Translations under genes and position numbers: made by a program
Source: Lactarius indigo
Taxonomy: Eukaryota > Basidiomycota > Agaricomycetes > Russulales > Russulaceae
Length of the DNA stretch: 64,000 nt
Reading direction: 5' to 3'
Assembly (NCBI GenBank): GCA_025766275.1
Contig: JAFKAC010000027.1
Span: 310,001 to 374,000, forward strand
Part shown: piece after piece, positions 1 to 10,180 of the stretch
Numbering within the stretch: the stretch's first letter is position 1
How the letters are laid out: each line of letters starts with the position of its first letter
Notes under the pieces: generated by a model
Told to the model about the DNA's origin: nothing
The model's database searches: none
Seen by the model: the letters and a program-made list of their open reading frames with translations, nothing else

Positions 1-2222
1 GAGCGGGTTGAGCAGTCCCAGAGCTTATAGCCCTTAGATTCGGGCTCAAACCCAATAAGCGTGACCTCAATGGCCTTTGCATCCAATTTGCGACGCTTAT
101 CAGCGGGTACGTGCATGTACCCCTTGCATCCAAAGATGCGAAGATGTGAGACATCGGGCACTTTGCCAGAGTGCCAGAGCTCATAGGGAGTGCGCCACTT
201 AAGCCCACGGACTGGAGAGCGGTTATAAATGTGCACAGCTGCGCACACTGCATGCTCCCAGAAGCCTTTAGACATGCCAGCTGTGTGGAGCATGGACATT
301 GCCTTATCCATAATGGTGCGGTTAAACCGCTCGGCTTTTCCGTTGGACTGTGGTGAACCCGGCATCGTGAGGTGATGCTCTATCCCTTTCTGCTTAAGAA
401 TGTCCTGCGTGACACTCGACATGTACTCGCCACCGCGGTCAGAGTGCAGAGCGCGCAGTTTATGGCCAGACTGGGTTTCACCCCAGGCCAAATACATTTG
501 CAGCGACTTAGCAAACTGATCCTTCGACTTAAGGAAGTGGACCACAGTGAACTTAGTGTGGTCGTCTATGAAGGTGGCTGTGTACGTTGAGCCTTGCAGG
601 GACTGAGTTTGCATAGGACCGGCGAGGTCACTGTGCACAATCTCAAATTGACGAGTTGTCCTCTTGTTGGAGGACGCAGAAAAGGGTTGGCGAGTGGATT
701 TACCCATCTCACACCCACGGCAGACTGTGTGGGCCGTGGTGGAGCTATCTATGTCCATGCCAGTAGTGGCAGAGGGACCATGCGCCTTCAGCGCCGCAGA
801 GGAGATGTGTCCCATGCGTTGATGCCAGATATCAAGTGTGGCAGCACTTGATTTTGTGTGGGCGTTGAGGCCGATGCTGGCTGTGTCCAACCAGTAGAGG
901 TTGTCCTCAAGGTAGCCTTTAGCCACACACTTTTGGTTGACAGATATTTTAAATGAGCCACTGTCAAAGGCAATCTCAGCACCCTTTTGTGCTAGGGCGC
1001 GCGTCGACAAGAAGCGCGTCTTCACCTGTGGTAGGTGTAGCACATTACTGAGGGTGATAGAAATTCCCTGGCTCGTAGTGAAGACGACAGACCCGACACC
1101 CACTTGGTCTATGGTGGACTTGTCACCCAGGCGTACAGTGCCTTTTGTTGGGGTGTAGTCCTTGAAGTCAGACCGATGTGGGGTGATGTGGTGTGTAGCA
1201 CCACTGTCCATCATCCAACGCACACGCGAGGCAGCATACAAGGCAACACCGATTGATTCAGAGGCCCAATCTATCTTGGGCTCTACGACCTCTGTAATGG
1301 AGGCGGTGGTAGGTACTAGGACATGACTATTGGCAGCCTTGTTGCCTGCTTTCTCCTTCTCCTTTGCGTCAGCCTCATCCTTCTTCCTCCTTCTGCAGTC
1401 AGGCTTGATATGGCCCTTTTTGTTGCAATAGTGGCAAGTTAGACCAGAGTGGTCCTTCTTGCCTTTCTTGCCTGTCGACTTGACAGGGGCCACCTTGTTG
1501 AGGGAGGAGCCAGAGGGCCCAGCACGGTGAGCTTCTTCCGACACTATGCGCGCTATGATTTCAGCGTGCTTGAGTGCAGAAGGGGCCCCACTAGCGAGGA
1601 TGGTAGAGGCCAACACCTCATAAGAGGGCGGCAGAGCGTGGAGGAGAATGAGACAGAATTGAGTGTCAGTGACACCCATCTGTGCGTTGGAAAGGGCAAC
1701 CCGCAGCTCATTGAGCTTGGCCAACTGAGTGGCCATGGGTGCGGAGTCGTCGAGGCGGGCTTGTGTTAGCTGGATCCACAAGTTGAAGATAGTGGTGCTA
1801 CCCGAGGCACCAGCGTATACGTCTCTGAGCTTGTCCCACTTGGCTTTAAAGGTGGGATAGGCGGCATTGTCGGCGACGAGGGAGTAGACGTCAGGTTTGA
1901 GGTAGAGGCGGAGATATGCCTTTGCCCGACGTTGTACTGACTCCCATTCGTCTTGAGGGACATCAACTGGTCCATGGTGGAGGGTGAACACATCCTCTGC
2001 TTCGTGCAGCGTGAGGATGGCTTCAATCGTCCCAGACCACTCATTCCAGTGAGTGCCGTCGAACTGTTCAAGGCGAATGCCAGAAGGCATGCCGAACGTT
2101 GCGCCATAGGCAGCAGAGATACGAGCGGAAGGTGAGGATCCAGTGGGGGGAAGCGTAGAGCCCCCCACAGTAGCAGTGGCACCGGCAGCAGCGCCAGTGG
2201 GAGATGGTGCGCGAGAAGACAT
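1..2222 (-). CDS. Copia A Gag-protease-integrase polyprotein, partial
   Basis: Starts at the ATG at 2222-2220 (MSSRAPSPTG) and runs 740 codons to the window edge without a stop. The order is the copia type. First comes a capsid-like Gag, then a CCHC knuckle CHYCNKKGHIKPDC near 1395-1440. A retropepsin motif MMDSGATHH follows near 1190-1218, then the GAG-pre-integrase/HHCC region (WHQRMGHIS, CRGCEMGKS). The integrase core has HSDLAGP near 640, SDRGGEYMS near 440 and NGKAERFNRT near 330, so D, D and E are all present. I see no stop or frameshift in the visible part. The polyprotein would build the particle, mature it and integrate cDNA. Reverse transcriptase and RNase H should follow beyond position 1. 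Confidence 0.95.
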   Translation of the reverse strand, partial: MSSRAPSPTGAAAGATATVGGSTLPPTGSSPSARISAAYGATFGMPSGIRLEQFDGTHWNEWSGTIEAILTLHEAEDVFTLHHGPVDVPQDEWESVQRRAKAYLRLYLKPDVYSLVADNAAYPTFKAKWDKLRDVYAGASGSTTIFNLWIQLTQARLDDSAPMATQLAKLNELRVALSNAQMGVTDTQFCLILLHALPPSYEVLASTILASGAPSALKHAEIIARIVSEEAHRAGPSGSSLNKVAPVKSTGKKGKKDHSGLTCHYCNKKGHIKPDCRRRKKDEADAKEKEKAGNKAANSHVLVPTTASITEVVEPKIDWASESIGVALYAASRVRWMMDSGATHHITPHRSDFKDYTPTKGTVRLGDKSTIDQVGVGSVVFTTSQGISITLSNVLHLPQVKTRFLSTRALAQKGAEIAFDSGSFKISVNQKCVAKGYLEDNLYWLDTASIGLNAHTKSSAATLDIWHQRMGHISSAALKAHGPSATTGMDIDSSTTAHTVCRGCEMGKSTRQPFSASSNKRTTRQFEIVHSDLAGPMQTQSLQGSTYTATFIDDHTKFTVVHFLKSKDQFAKSLQMYLAWGETQSGHKLRALHSDRGGEYMSSVTQDILKQKGIEHHLTMPGSPQSNGKAERFNRTIMDKAMSMLHTAGMSKGFWEHAVCAAVHIYNRSPVRGLKWRTPYELWHSGKVPDVSHLRIFGCKGYMHVPADKRRKLDAKAIEVTLIGFEPESKGYKLWDCSTR

Positions 2223-2987
2223 TGGGATGATTTATCTATCGCCGAGGAGCAGTCAGCGATAGTGCTTCATAATTTGCAAGACAAAGATAGAGGGGGTACC
2301 ACTCCTGTCTGTGATTCTGTAAGGCCAGAACGCTTAACGTGTCCTGCCTCCTGATAGTATGCCAGTGATACAAGGGCTAGGCCCAGGTTGGAGGAATCCC
2401 TTTGCCATACCATGAGCTAGCTGCCAGCCAGGATGTGTCTAAGACACAGCTCAAATGGTTTGCGTCAGGGGGAAGGTGAAGGGAATGCTTTCAGAGCCCA
2501 AGGCTGTCTACCTCAGCCTCCTCGGCCTGTTGGTTGCCTCATCGCCACAAGTGGCTTTACTGAATCCTTTCCCATTGCCGCTACAAGGCAGGTATCTGGT
2601 TGCAGAACACCATAAGGTGAACACCCCCCAGAGTCTGAACCAGGTTTTACACTCCCATGGTGAGGAGATCCTGCGCCCAGTGTGGAGCACCAGAGACAGC
2701 TGGCACTAAGCTCCACAATACACAGCCCAGTGGGCCATGCACACCTGGATATGTATTAAGGGGCTACCAGACCCAATCTCCTTGCGCATAGCGCAGGGGC
2801 TAGGAAAACAGTAGGGGTGAAAGTAGGACTACTGGGCAGTACATGATACAGGAGGTTCCTCAGCAGAGACAAGTGGCGCCCCACTGCTCTCTGCCTTGGG
2901 CAAGGCTGGTAAGGCCCCAGACAGACCTTAGCCTGGTGTGTCCTCCTAGGAAGACAGTGACCAGCCAAGTGGAGTGGCTAGGGCACC
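2223..2987 (-). other. Untranslated leader of copia A
   Basis: 765 bp between the primer binding site and the gag ATG. Short frames exist on both strands but none resembles a protein. Copia B has a similarly long leader (993 bp), so a long leader seems usual for these copia families. Whether it is spliced cannot be told from sequence alone. Confidence 0.6.
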
Positions 2988-3000
2988 AGGGCCCATAACC
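2988..3000 (-). other. Primer binding site, initiator-Met tRNA internal type
   Basis: The minus strand directly after the LTR reads GGTTATGGGCCCT. This is the complement of the anticodon-stem/loop segment GGGCCCATAACC of eukaryotic initiator Met tRNA, with CAT as the anticodon. Drosophila copia is known to prime from an internal (half) initiator tRNA. The same 13 bases occur after the copia B LTR at 51556-51568. Confidence 0.85.
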
Positions 3001-3599
3001 TGATGAACAGCACACAAGAAGGATATACTCACAGTGACAAGAAGACTGTGGTGAGATATATCAGGGTGGCTGGAAGCAGCAACAGGGAAGTCTAGCAGAG
3101 TGAAGCAGAGATGAAGTCTGGCACACAAACAGTGAGAACTGATATTATACATTGGAGGGAAGGGAGCTTACCTGGCACACAAACAGTGAGAACTGATGTG
3201 GACCAGGAGCATACATGCTACTCTACTTATACACTTTCTGGGAGTGACACTATACAAGGGATGTAACACTAGTCACGTACTACAAGGCAGTTATTGTTCT
3301 ACAAACGGACAAAGGAGTGGACGTTCTGAGAACAAGGACAGAAAGTACAAAGAGAGTCTAGAAGTAAATGATATCATAATGACATCACAATAAAGATAAC
3401 GCCACAAAGAGAACAAAGGGAAGAGTACAATGAAATGTCCAGAGTGTTCTACATGATGTCATTGTACATGATGTCATAGATAAGCTAAGAAGTCCGAGAT
3501 TGTACAGATCATATAATCTAATCTACAGGTCCAATATATCTTATCTAAAGCAGTCAAGTCCTTTAGAGCCGCTAAGTGCGCGCGGGCCACTTATCAACA
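3001..3599 (-). repeat. 5' LTR of copia A
   Basis: 599 bp, TGTTGATAAG to CTGTTCATCA on the minus strand. It aligns almost throughout with the solo LTR at 39993-40594, which defines both ends. It contains a direct repeat of CTGGCACACAAACAGTGAGA (3119 and 3172). Confidence 0.95.
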
Positions 3600-5255
3600 C
3601 AATGGACTCGGTTAACTGAAATATCTGTAAGCATTCATCATATGGCAATGGATGTTGGCCTACACTCATCCATCCAAGTTCCATCATGCCTTTCAGAGAC
3701 CCCAAAGCTCCATATCCATGGGAGCTGTTTATTGCGTTGTCCCACCTGTGCTGCTCCAAGGATAGTTGTGCTGATGCAAAGATCTGTGGGGTGGAGGGGT
3801 GGTAATTCTGAAAAGTCTCCAGATTCTTCCTGGACCTTGAGGTATGCATCCCATGCCATGCAATAGTTCCAGGCATGCTTATGGACTGTGGTATCAACAC
3901 CATGAACTGCAGTCCATGCACGGGTCTTTGTCTTTTGTGTACAGGCATCCCACACTTGTGTTTGGAAGAGTGCAGACTTGAACCCTAATGCAAGGCGGAT
4001 CCTGTGGATGGAATCATTTGCCTGAGCATAGCTTCCTTCATTGCAAGAGACTTGATACCATGGCTTGAACACTACTTCCATCCAAGGGATGATGGAAGGA
4101 GGGAAATGTTGAAGTGCAGAACTAACAAGCAAGGAATAAGCTGGAACAGCTAGAGACAGACAAGTTACTTCAGAGGTAGAAGGAACTCTGATACCATTAC
4201 TACACACCTAGAGACAGACAAGTTCTATAGAACATCTTATAAGTAAAAGGTGAAGAGAGTAAGGTAGAAAGGGAACTTACACTTCAGAGGTAGAAGGAAC
4301 TCTAAAGTGTAGAGGCGAAAACAGCAGTCCTTATATACAGGACGCTTAGATAATAATGGTCTGTGCGCACTGGTGACCCAAACACAATACAGGTGGTCTG
4401 TGCACCAGAGGGAGAAACACCATTGGATGGTAGAGAACAATAGCTGCCTAAAGCAGACAATACTGGTATCTTAACAATAGAAAGAACAATAAGAACCATA
4501 TATGGTTCTAACAATAAAGATAAACAAAAGTGGTCCATATGAGTCCAGAGTGTCCATAAGTCCATAAGGGACAGATACCATATATAGTATGTGGGCTGAC
4601 TCAATCAGATCCCACAAGACATGTGACTTTAACAGTCACATCTCAACAGAAAATGTCCTCAACATTGGAACTTTCCATTCCCGGGCCATCAGAGGTTGAG
4701 GCTCCATGGTAATGGCCAGAAGGTCCAAGGCCAGGATGTCTGGAGCCATCTATGTTATCCACATTGTCATATTCAGCATAGTCCCCCATAGACCATACTG
4801 GAACATCATCTGTATTCTGATGATGGTGTAGGAAGGTGTCTGCCTGGTGCTCAAACATATCAATAAGCTTCTGTATGTGATTGCACTTATTCTCAAGGAC
4901 TTGTGAATCTTCTATAGTGAGCTTTGATCCTTGACTCCAGAGCTGATAGCAGATTACAAGTCTGGGTAGGTCATTATTTAATGAATTAGGAAGGATCCTT
5001 GTGGACATACTGTAATTCTTGTATCTTAAGGCCACATGAAATCCAAGATGTCTCACCCTGGATGGAATGATCCCTGCTCTCTTCCTTAGTAAGCTGTTGC
5101 TGGATAGTAGCCCAGGATGGGGCTGAAGACATTCATCAATTATGGGTGGATAATTTTGGATTCAGACCACACACCCTTTTCCTTCACAGTGTCATAGATA
5201 TCCATGGAAGATGGGGTTTTTTGTCTCTCCTGTTAAGCACCCTCATCACCCTTCA
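3600..5255 (-). pseudogene. KDZ transposase C-terminal part (piece 1 of 3)
   Basis: Conceptual translation of the minus strand gives the C-terminal region typical of agaricomycete Kyakuja-Dileera-Zisupton transposases. Landmarks are MDIYDTVKEK (near 5190), SWATIQQQLTKEES (near 5120), a low-complexity middle, IRLALGFKSALFQTQV (near 3990), TRAWTAVHGVD (near 3900) and GQRNKQLPWIWSFG (near 3720). Two short introns are plausible: about 52 bp with GTGTGT...TTCAG near 5170-5120, and one ending TTTCAG near 3620. The coding frame is broken by a solo LTR (4107-4648), by LTR X plus G1 on the right and by copia A on the left. The function in life would be transposition of its own DNA element. This copy is dead. 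I know the family from recurring motifs, not from a search. Confidence 0.8.
4107..4648 (-). repeat. Solo LTR of the copia B family
   Basis: 542 bp, tgttgaagtg to catctcaaca on the plus strand. It is collinear with the copia B LTRs (45272-45814 and 51569-52111) but more diverged, mostly by transitions. The flanks are ggaaa (4102-4106) and gaaaa (4649-4653), one G/A difference, which fits an aged 5-bp target duplication. It splits the KDZ transposase between SSNVEDI and FPPSIIPWMEV. Confidence 0.9.
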
Positions 5256-5501
5256 TGTCACGCCTCTGCGGGGGCGTGGGTTTCTGTAATGGCGTCCTGT
5301 CACGTGGCAGTCGATAGCCAAGTTGGATCGGCACTGTGTGCAACGACTCCCAAGGTCCTCTGTAACAGCTCCTATGTTAAGGTAGCTGAGTCTGTGGTGA
5401 TCCCCCTATGCCGAGGTGGGAAGGTCCTTCTGTAACAGCCCCTCGTGCTAAGGCGACTGAGTCTGTAGCAATGGACGAGCTCGGTGGCCTAAGTCCAAAG
5501 G
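5256..5501. repeat. Solo LTR 'X', left part (split by G1)
   Basis: Together with 21262-21763 this forms a 748-bp sequence starting TGTCACGCC and ending TTTGTGACA. It is flanked by identical cttca copies at 5251-5255 and 21764-21768, which is how an LTR left by recombination looks. It sits inside the KDZ transposase, between an EQWLK segment on the right and a MDIYDTV segment on the left. No second copy is in the window, so the family is unknown. The left part has an internal imperfect repeat (about 5350-5400 and 5425-5475). Confidence 0.75.
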
Positions 5502-6021
5502 TGTAATGCCATCACGACGTGAGCTCGACTTGAGCACGGAGCAGCGGTAACAACTTAGCGATGTGTCAGTCCTTCTGGCTTAAAGACACGGAGGTCCAAG
5601 CTTATGCGGTGGTAAATACGCGGAGGTATACCAGATAAGTCGAAGTTGAATGAAGTTGATAACTATCTGAGACGAAGGCGAAGAGAAGGGAAAGAGAATA
5701 CAAGTGACGATTCAAGAAGACCAAGATGGCGTGTCTTGGTCTTCACAAGACAGTTTAAATACAAATCGAGCAGGCTTTCAAGCGCTGCTATGAGTCACCG
5801 TAATGTAGCGTCCAACGTATCGTGTAAGTAGCTCAATCCAAGTACCACTACTACCAGTATTAGTGGCGTCGGTCATCAGTCAGCTATCGTACCGTATCTC
5901 CTATCGCACTACCATATCATCGTGGTTAAGTCCGCAACTAATCTACCTTACCGCCGTAGTTGCAACCGGTACAGTAAGGGTCCTCAGTCCAATACAATGG
6001 TACAAGCGTCGAAACGTGACA
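5502..6021 (-). repeat. 3' LTR of G1
   Basis: 520 bp. It matches 20737-21256 with about 6 transitions. Begins (minus strand) TGTCACGTTTCGACGCTTG and ends GATGGCATTACA. Confidence 0.95.
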
Positions 6022-6038
6022 TCACCCCCTCTTTTAGC
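6022..6038 (-). other. Polypurine tract of G1
   Basis: The minus strand reads CTAAAAGAGGGGGTGA directly before the TG of the 3' LTR. It is in the same place and of the same type as the G2 tract at 16977-16988. Confidence 0.8.
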
Positions 6039-6052
6039 GTGAGACCCCAGAC

Positions 6053-9000
6053 TCACCGAAAGTCACGGGCCGGCCAACTGCTCTGTTCGTCAGCGATGCG
6101 CTCCAGGGTGGTAGCGCGCTCCAAACGATAGATGGAGTCGCGTCGGTCATCCTGCGCGCACTCGATCATTGCGCGGAGTTGACTGACTCTCACGCGGAGT
6201 CGATCCAGCTCATAGCTGGCCGCGCAGAAGCGCGTGACCTCTGCGGTGAGCGACTCATCGTTGATACGATTGAGCGCGCGGTCGGTGATCTTGTCGGCCT
6301 CGAAGACCACGAGGTCCTCGTGCGGGTACGTTGGGCGGAGTGCAGCGGAGACGTGGGGTTCGGCGTAGAAGGGCTTACCGTAGACGTGTGGCGAGCCCGG
6401 TATAACTCCTAGTATGAGGGGGTCTGCCCCTCTGATGATTTGGACGTGCGACGCGTCCCTCTCTACTCTGTCTGGCCCGGTGATGGGGTATCGAATATGA
6501 TGGGGTCGTCGGTTCGCCCGGAACCCTTCAGGCGCAATGACATGCGCGGGGTCCTCGGCGGCGGTGAACGGACAGTGATCGGCGGCACCAGGCACGTGCA
6601 CGCGTCCTCGATACATGGGGGAGCCGTCGGAGTGGACGAGCCAGGGCGTGATGAGGGGATTATCAGCGTCGCGTTTCGTTCGAAGGAAGGCATGTCTCGC
6701 CGGGTCAAAATCTTCGTCGTCATGGCCAGCCTCAGCTGCCGCCATCGCTGCCGTCGCTCGCGCATCTCCCTCAGTCAGGCCACTGCTGATTCGAGCTGTT
6801 CCTTCTGCCACTCCGCCGCTACTCTCTTCCAACCCTCCAACTCATACTCCATCAGCGCTTGAACGCTGGTCGTTGCTCGGGAAAACTCCGCGAACGCCGA
6901 TGAGGTCGTCGCTTGGGGGGATAGCGGCGATCGGTTCGCGCTCGCTGCAATCGTTTCGGAAGACGTGGACGACGGCTCGGTCGTCGTTGGGGGTAGTTGT
7001 TGGATCGGGGAATCTGGTGACAACGTTGATCCACTCTTGCGTGGTGATGGGCCCCTCTGTTGGTGCAAGAGGTGTCCATGGCGTGAGCTGAGTATTCAGG
7101 ACTTCGGTGTCATCGTCCTCAGCCAGGAGGGCGCAGGCGTCTTCTGCGAGGGAGTCGAGGAGCTGCGCCTGTGTGACATGTCGCAATGGGGAAGTGGGCA
7201 TGAGAGTGGTGGTTGAGCGAAGGAAGAGGGGATGACTGTCCTCTGTCCGAATGACCCCGACTTTATCTCTTTTTCTGTGGGTTTGTGTTTCCTGATACAG
7301 ACGGAGTGCTTCTGGCGCGAAGACATCATCTTTGTTGACCCACTGATTCTCCGAGTCTGGGTATCCCTTCCATTTGACAAGGTATTGAAGGCGCCTTCCT
7401 CTGCCGAAGTGCCGAGAGTCCAGAATGGCCTCGACCTCGTATTCCTCTTCTCCTTCTATCAATTCGGGCGGTGGTCGTGTGAAGTTTTCCCCATGCAAAA
7501 GGGTTTGTTTGTACGGGGTGAGAAGATCGATGTGAAACACTGGATGGATGCTCCACTGCGTGGGAAGTTCCAATCGATAGTTGTAAGGGGACATCACCTG
7601 TGTCACCCGAAAGGGTCCGTGGCGTCGCGCCGCTAGTTTTGCCGTAGGTTGATTCGTCCGGAGATGCTTGCCCTCGAGCCATACGAGGTCATTGACACTG
7701 AATTTGGGCGTATCTTTGTTGCATACCCAGGATTCTTGGGCTTTCTTCATAAGGCGTTGGGCGTCATCTCTAGCCTCTTTTAGTTGTGTCAGTTGTGCAG
7801 TTATGAGGGGGATTGGAGATGGCTTATCAGTCCAGTCCGCTTGAGGGTCGTATCCCATCAGAAGTTGAAATGGCGACTGTTTGGTGTGTTCGTGTGGCCA
7901 ATTGTTGTGTGTGAATTCAGCGATTGGTAGATAGGTTGTCCAGTTATCTTGACGCTCATTTACCCAGAAGCGCAAGTACTGCTCCAACCACTGATTAGTC
8001 CTTTCGGACTGTCCGTCCGTTCGTGGGTGATACGCCGTTGATATGTTCTGCTGGATTCCCAAAATTCGGCATGCTTCTCGGGTGAACTTGGACGCGAAGC
8101 GCGGATCGTGGTCGCTAATAATTTTATGCGGTAGCCCGAAACGTTTGAAGATGTGAGTCACGTACAGGGCTGCCATTTCCTCAGCCGTAATTTCCTCTCT
8201 GCATGGGATGAAGACGGAGGCTTTGCTACAATCGTGGTCGGTGACGGTTAGTATACTATCGTACCCCTTTGACAGAGGGAGTTTCGTGATGAAGTCCATT
8301 GCCACCGTGTAAAACAGTGTAGCTTCCAGTATTGGCGTGATAGGATGTAGTGCGGCCCGTATGGGTCGAGTGTTTACTTTGTTACATTGGCATTCCACAC
8401 ATCCTTGTACGTATTCGCATACATCTCGTCGCAGTCGTGGCCACCAGTAGTGCCGTTCTAGGATTCGTTGGGTCCTCGCAATTCCCAGATGGCCATGTAT
8501 CAGCAGGTCGTGGTGGTCGTGTATCAGCACACGATGTGTGGACGCGGGTCCGGTTATCACGAACCTGCCGTCCTTATACCATTCTCCCTGTATCTTTTTG
8601 AGTTGATGGGGGTCTACCCACATCTTGATGACCTCTTCGTCCTGTTGGTGACGCGGTTGTTGTAGGTTTGGATTCGCAATGAAGGTGCAGGCCACGTTGA
8701 GGGTTCTCACAAAGACTTCGGGGGGTAGGACGACAACTTTGTCGTTGTCTTCGATCCCTTGATTGTAGTCAGGTCGCCTTGATAGGGCGTCCGCCCTTCC
8801 ATTGTTCTTCCCTTTAATGTGGTGAATCTCAAAGTCGTATTTGGACAGTTCGAGTACTTCCCTGGCAACTCATCGACTAATCTTCTGTGGCGACTTCCAG
8901 TACTGTAGGTTGAGGTGGTTGGAGTATATTTTGATTTTGTGTGGAGCTCCCGCGAGTAGTGGTCTCCAATTCCTCAGGGCTTTGACAATTGCCAGTAACT

Positions 9001-9629
9001 CCAAGTCGTAAATGTCGTAGTTCCGCTCCGCTTCCGAGAGCGTTGCGGAGTAGTACCCTATGGGGTGTCGCTTTCTGTCAGACTTTTTCTGTAATAGGAC
9101 GGCTCCCACCGCGTATCCTGATGCATCAACCTCTAGTTCAAATGGGTCTTGAAGTACTGGATGTGCTAGAACCGGTTCTTCAGTCACAAGGCTTTTGAGC
9201 GTGTTAAATGCCTTGTCTTCTTCATCTGTCCACCGCCATTCTTTGTCTTTTCGTGTTAATCTGGTGAGTGGTTTGGCGTGGTTGGCGAAGCCACGAATGA
9301 ACAGTCTGTAAAAGTTGCAAAAACCGAGGAAGGATCGAACGTCCTTGACCTTCGTGGGCGTTGGCCAGTCTTTAATCCCTTGAACTTTTACGGGGTCCAT
9401 GCGAGTTACCCCCCTTTCAAGGATTACCCCCAGGTAATCCATTCGCGGCTGGTGGAATAGGCATTTTTCCAGCTTGAAGTACAAGTCATGTTCCTCCGTG
9501 ACACGGAGGACGTTGCGGACTGCCACAACGTGTGCTACAAGATCATGGTCAAAGTGAGTGGCGATGCTGATGTCGTCCATATAAACACGTATCGTGGTTC
9601 CGAGACGTTCATGTTTCGCGATCGTGTCT
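6053..9629 (-). pseudogene. G1 Pol, 3' part: RT end, RNase H, integrase, chromodomain, C-terminal domain
   Basis: A continuous reading frame from the G2 insertion point (9629) to the stop at 6053, interrupted only by TGA at 8870-8872 and 6842-6844. Order: RT palm with YMDDISIA (near 9580); RNase H with EVDASGYAVGAV (near 9120); integrase zinc finger HHDLLIHGHLG then CVECQCNK; integrase core with AMDFITKLP, SDHDPRFAS and GQSERTNQW; chromodomain around YLVKWKGYPDSENQW (near 7360); then about 260 residues of a charged C-terminal domain with LTAEVTRF (near 6240). In G2 both TGA positions are CGA, so I read them as CpG transitions. Otherwise the domains and catalytic residues look preserved. Confidence 0.92.
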
Positions 9630-9634
9630 CTGTA

Positions 9635-10161
9635 TGTCACGTTTCGGTTTGGATGGACTGCACGACTCATACCCTTACTGTACCGGTTGTCACTACGGCG
9701 GTAAGGTATATTAGTGACGGACTTACTTACGGTGATACGGTAGTGCGATAGGTGATAGGGACTCGATAGCTGACTGATGACTGACGCCACTAGTACTGGT
9801 ACTAGTAGTATTAGGGTTCGCGCTGTTTCTGCGATACGTCGGACGCTACTTACTGTGACTCATAGCAGCGCTTCAAAGCCTGCTAGAACGAGTATTTAAA
9901 CTGTCTTGTGAAGACCAAGATACGCCATCTTGGTCTTCTTGAATCGTCACTTGCTCTTCTCTTCTTGTTTCTCTTTGACTCTAAATCTCTTCGCTCCAAT
10001 TCCATTCGCAACTTCAGAATCTTCGACTTGCCGGTGTACCTTCGTGTATTCACCGAGGCAAGGACTTGGACCTCCGCGTCTTCAAGGTTGAAACTTCAAT
10101 ACAGCTAAGTTGTTGCCGCCAACCGAGCTCAAGTCGAGCTAAACGTCGTGGCGACGTTACA
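9635..10161 (+). repeat. 5' LTR of G2
   Basis: 527 bp, TGTCACGTTTCGG to GGCGACGTTACA. Matches 16989-17515. Confidence 0.97.
9893..9937 (+). promoter_or_regulatory. Predicted core promoter and transcription start of G2
   Basis: A TATA-like TATTTAAA lies at 9893-9900. The segment ATCTTGGTCTT begins 34 bp downstream, at 9927. The same 34-bp spacing is seen in G1 (minus strand, 20996 to 20962), the solo LTR (59501 to 59535) and G5 (60325 to 60359). In G3 the spacing is 33 bp with a different start sequence. The start itself is inferred from this spacing and from the match to the primer site. A 12-bp perfect hairpin, arms GAAGACCAAGAT and ATCTTGGTCTTC with loop ACGCC, spans 9910-9938. Confidence 0.6.
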
Positions 10162-10163
10162 TT

Positions 10164-10174
10164 AAGACCAAGAT
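10164..10174 (+). other. Self-priming site (PBS) of G2
   Basis: AAGACCAAGAT lies 2 nt after the LTR. It is the exact reverse complement of ATCTTGGTCTT at the predicted transcript 5' end (9927-9937). There is no TGG start, as a site for a tRNA 3' end would show. Tf1/sushi-type chromoviruses are known to prime from the folded-back 5' end of their own RNA. G1 (20724-20734) and G5 (60580-60590) carry the same site. Confidence 0.75.
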
Positions 10175-10180
10175 TACACC

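Larger units (their letters stand above)
1..3599 (-). mobile_element. Ty1/copia element 'copia A', 5' half, cut by window edge
   Basis: Reading on the minus strand the order is 5' LTR (3599-3001), primer binding site (3000-2988), untranslated leader (2987-2223) and a gag-protease-integrase frame (2222 to 1) still open at the window edge. The reverse transcriptase half and 3' LTR lie outside. The element entered a KDZ transposase gene inside an N-R-V-H-W-like coding segment. The flanking target copy is caatg at 3600-3604; its partner is off-window. A solo LTR of the same family is at 39993-40594. Confidence 0.95.

Noticed and set aside
10164..10174. tRNA primer site for G2
   Set aside because: The segment does not start with TGG and is a perfect complement of the predicted RNA 5' end.
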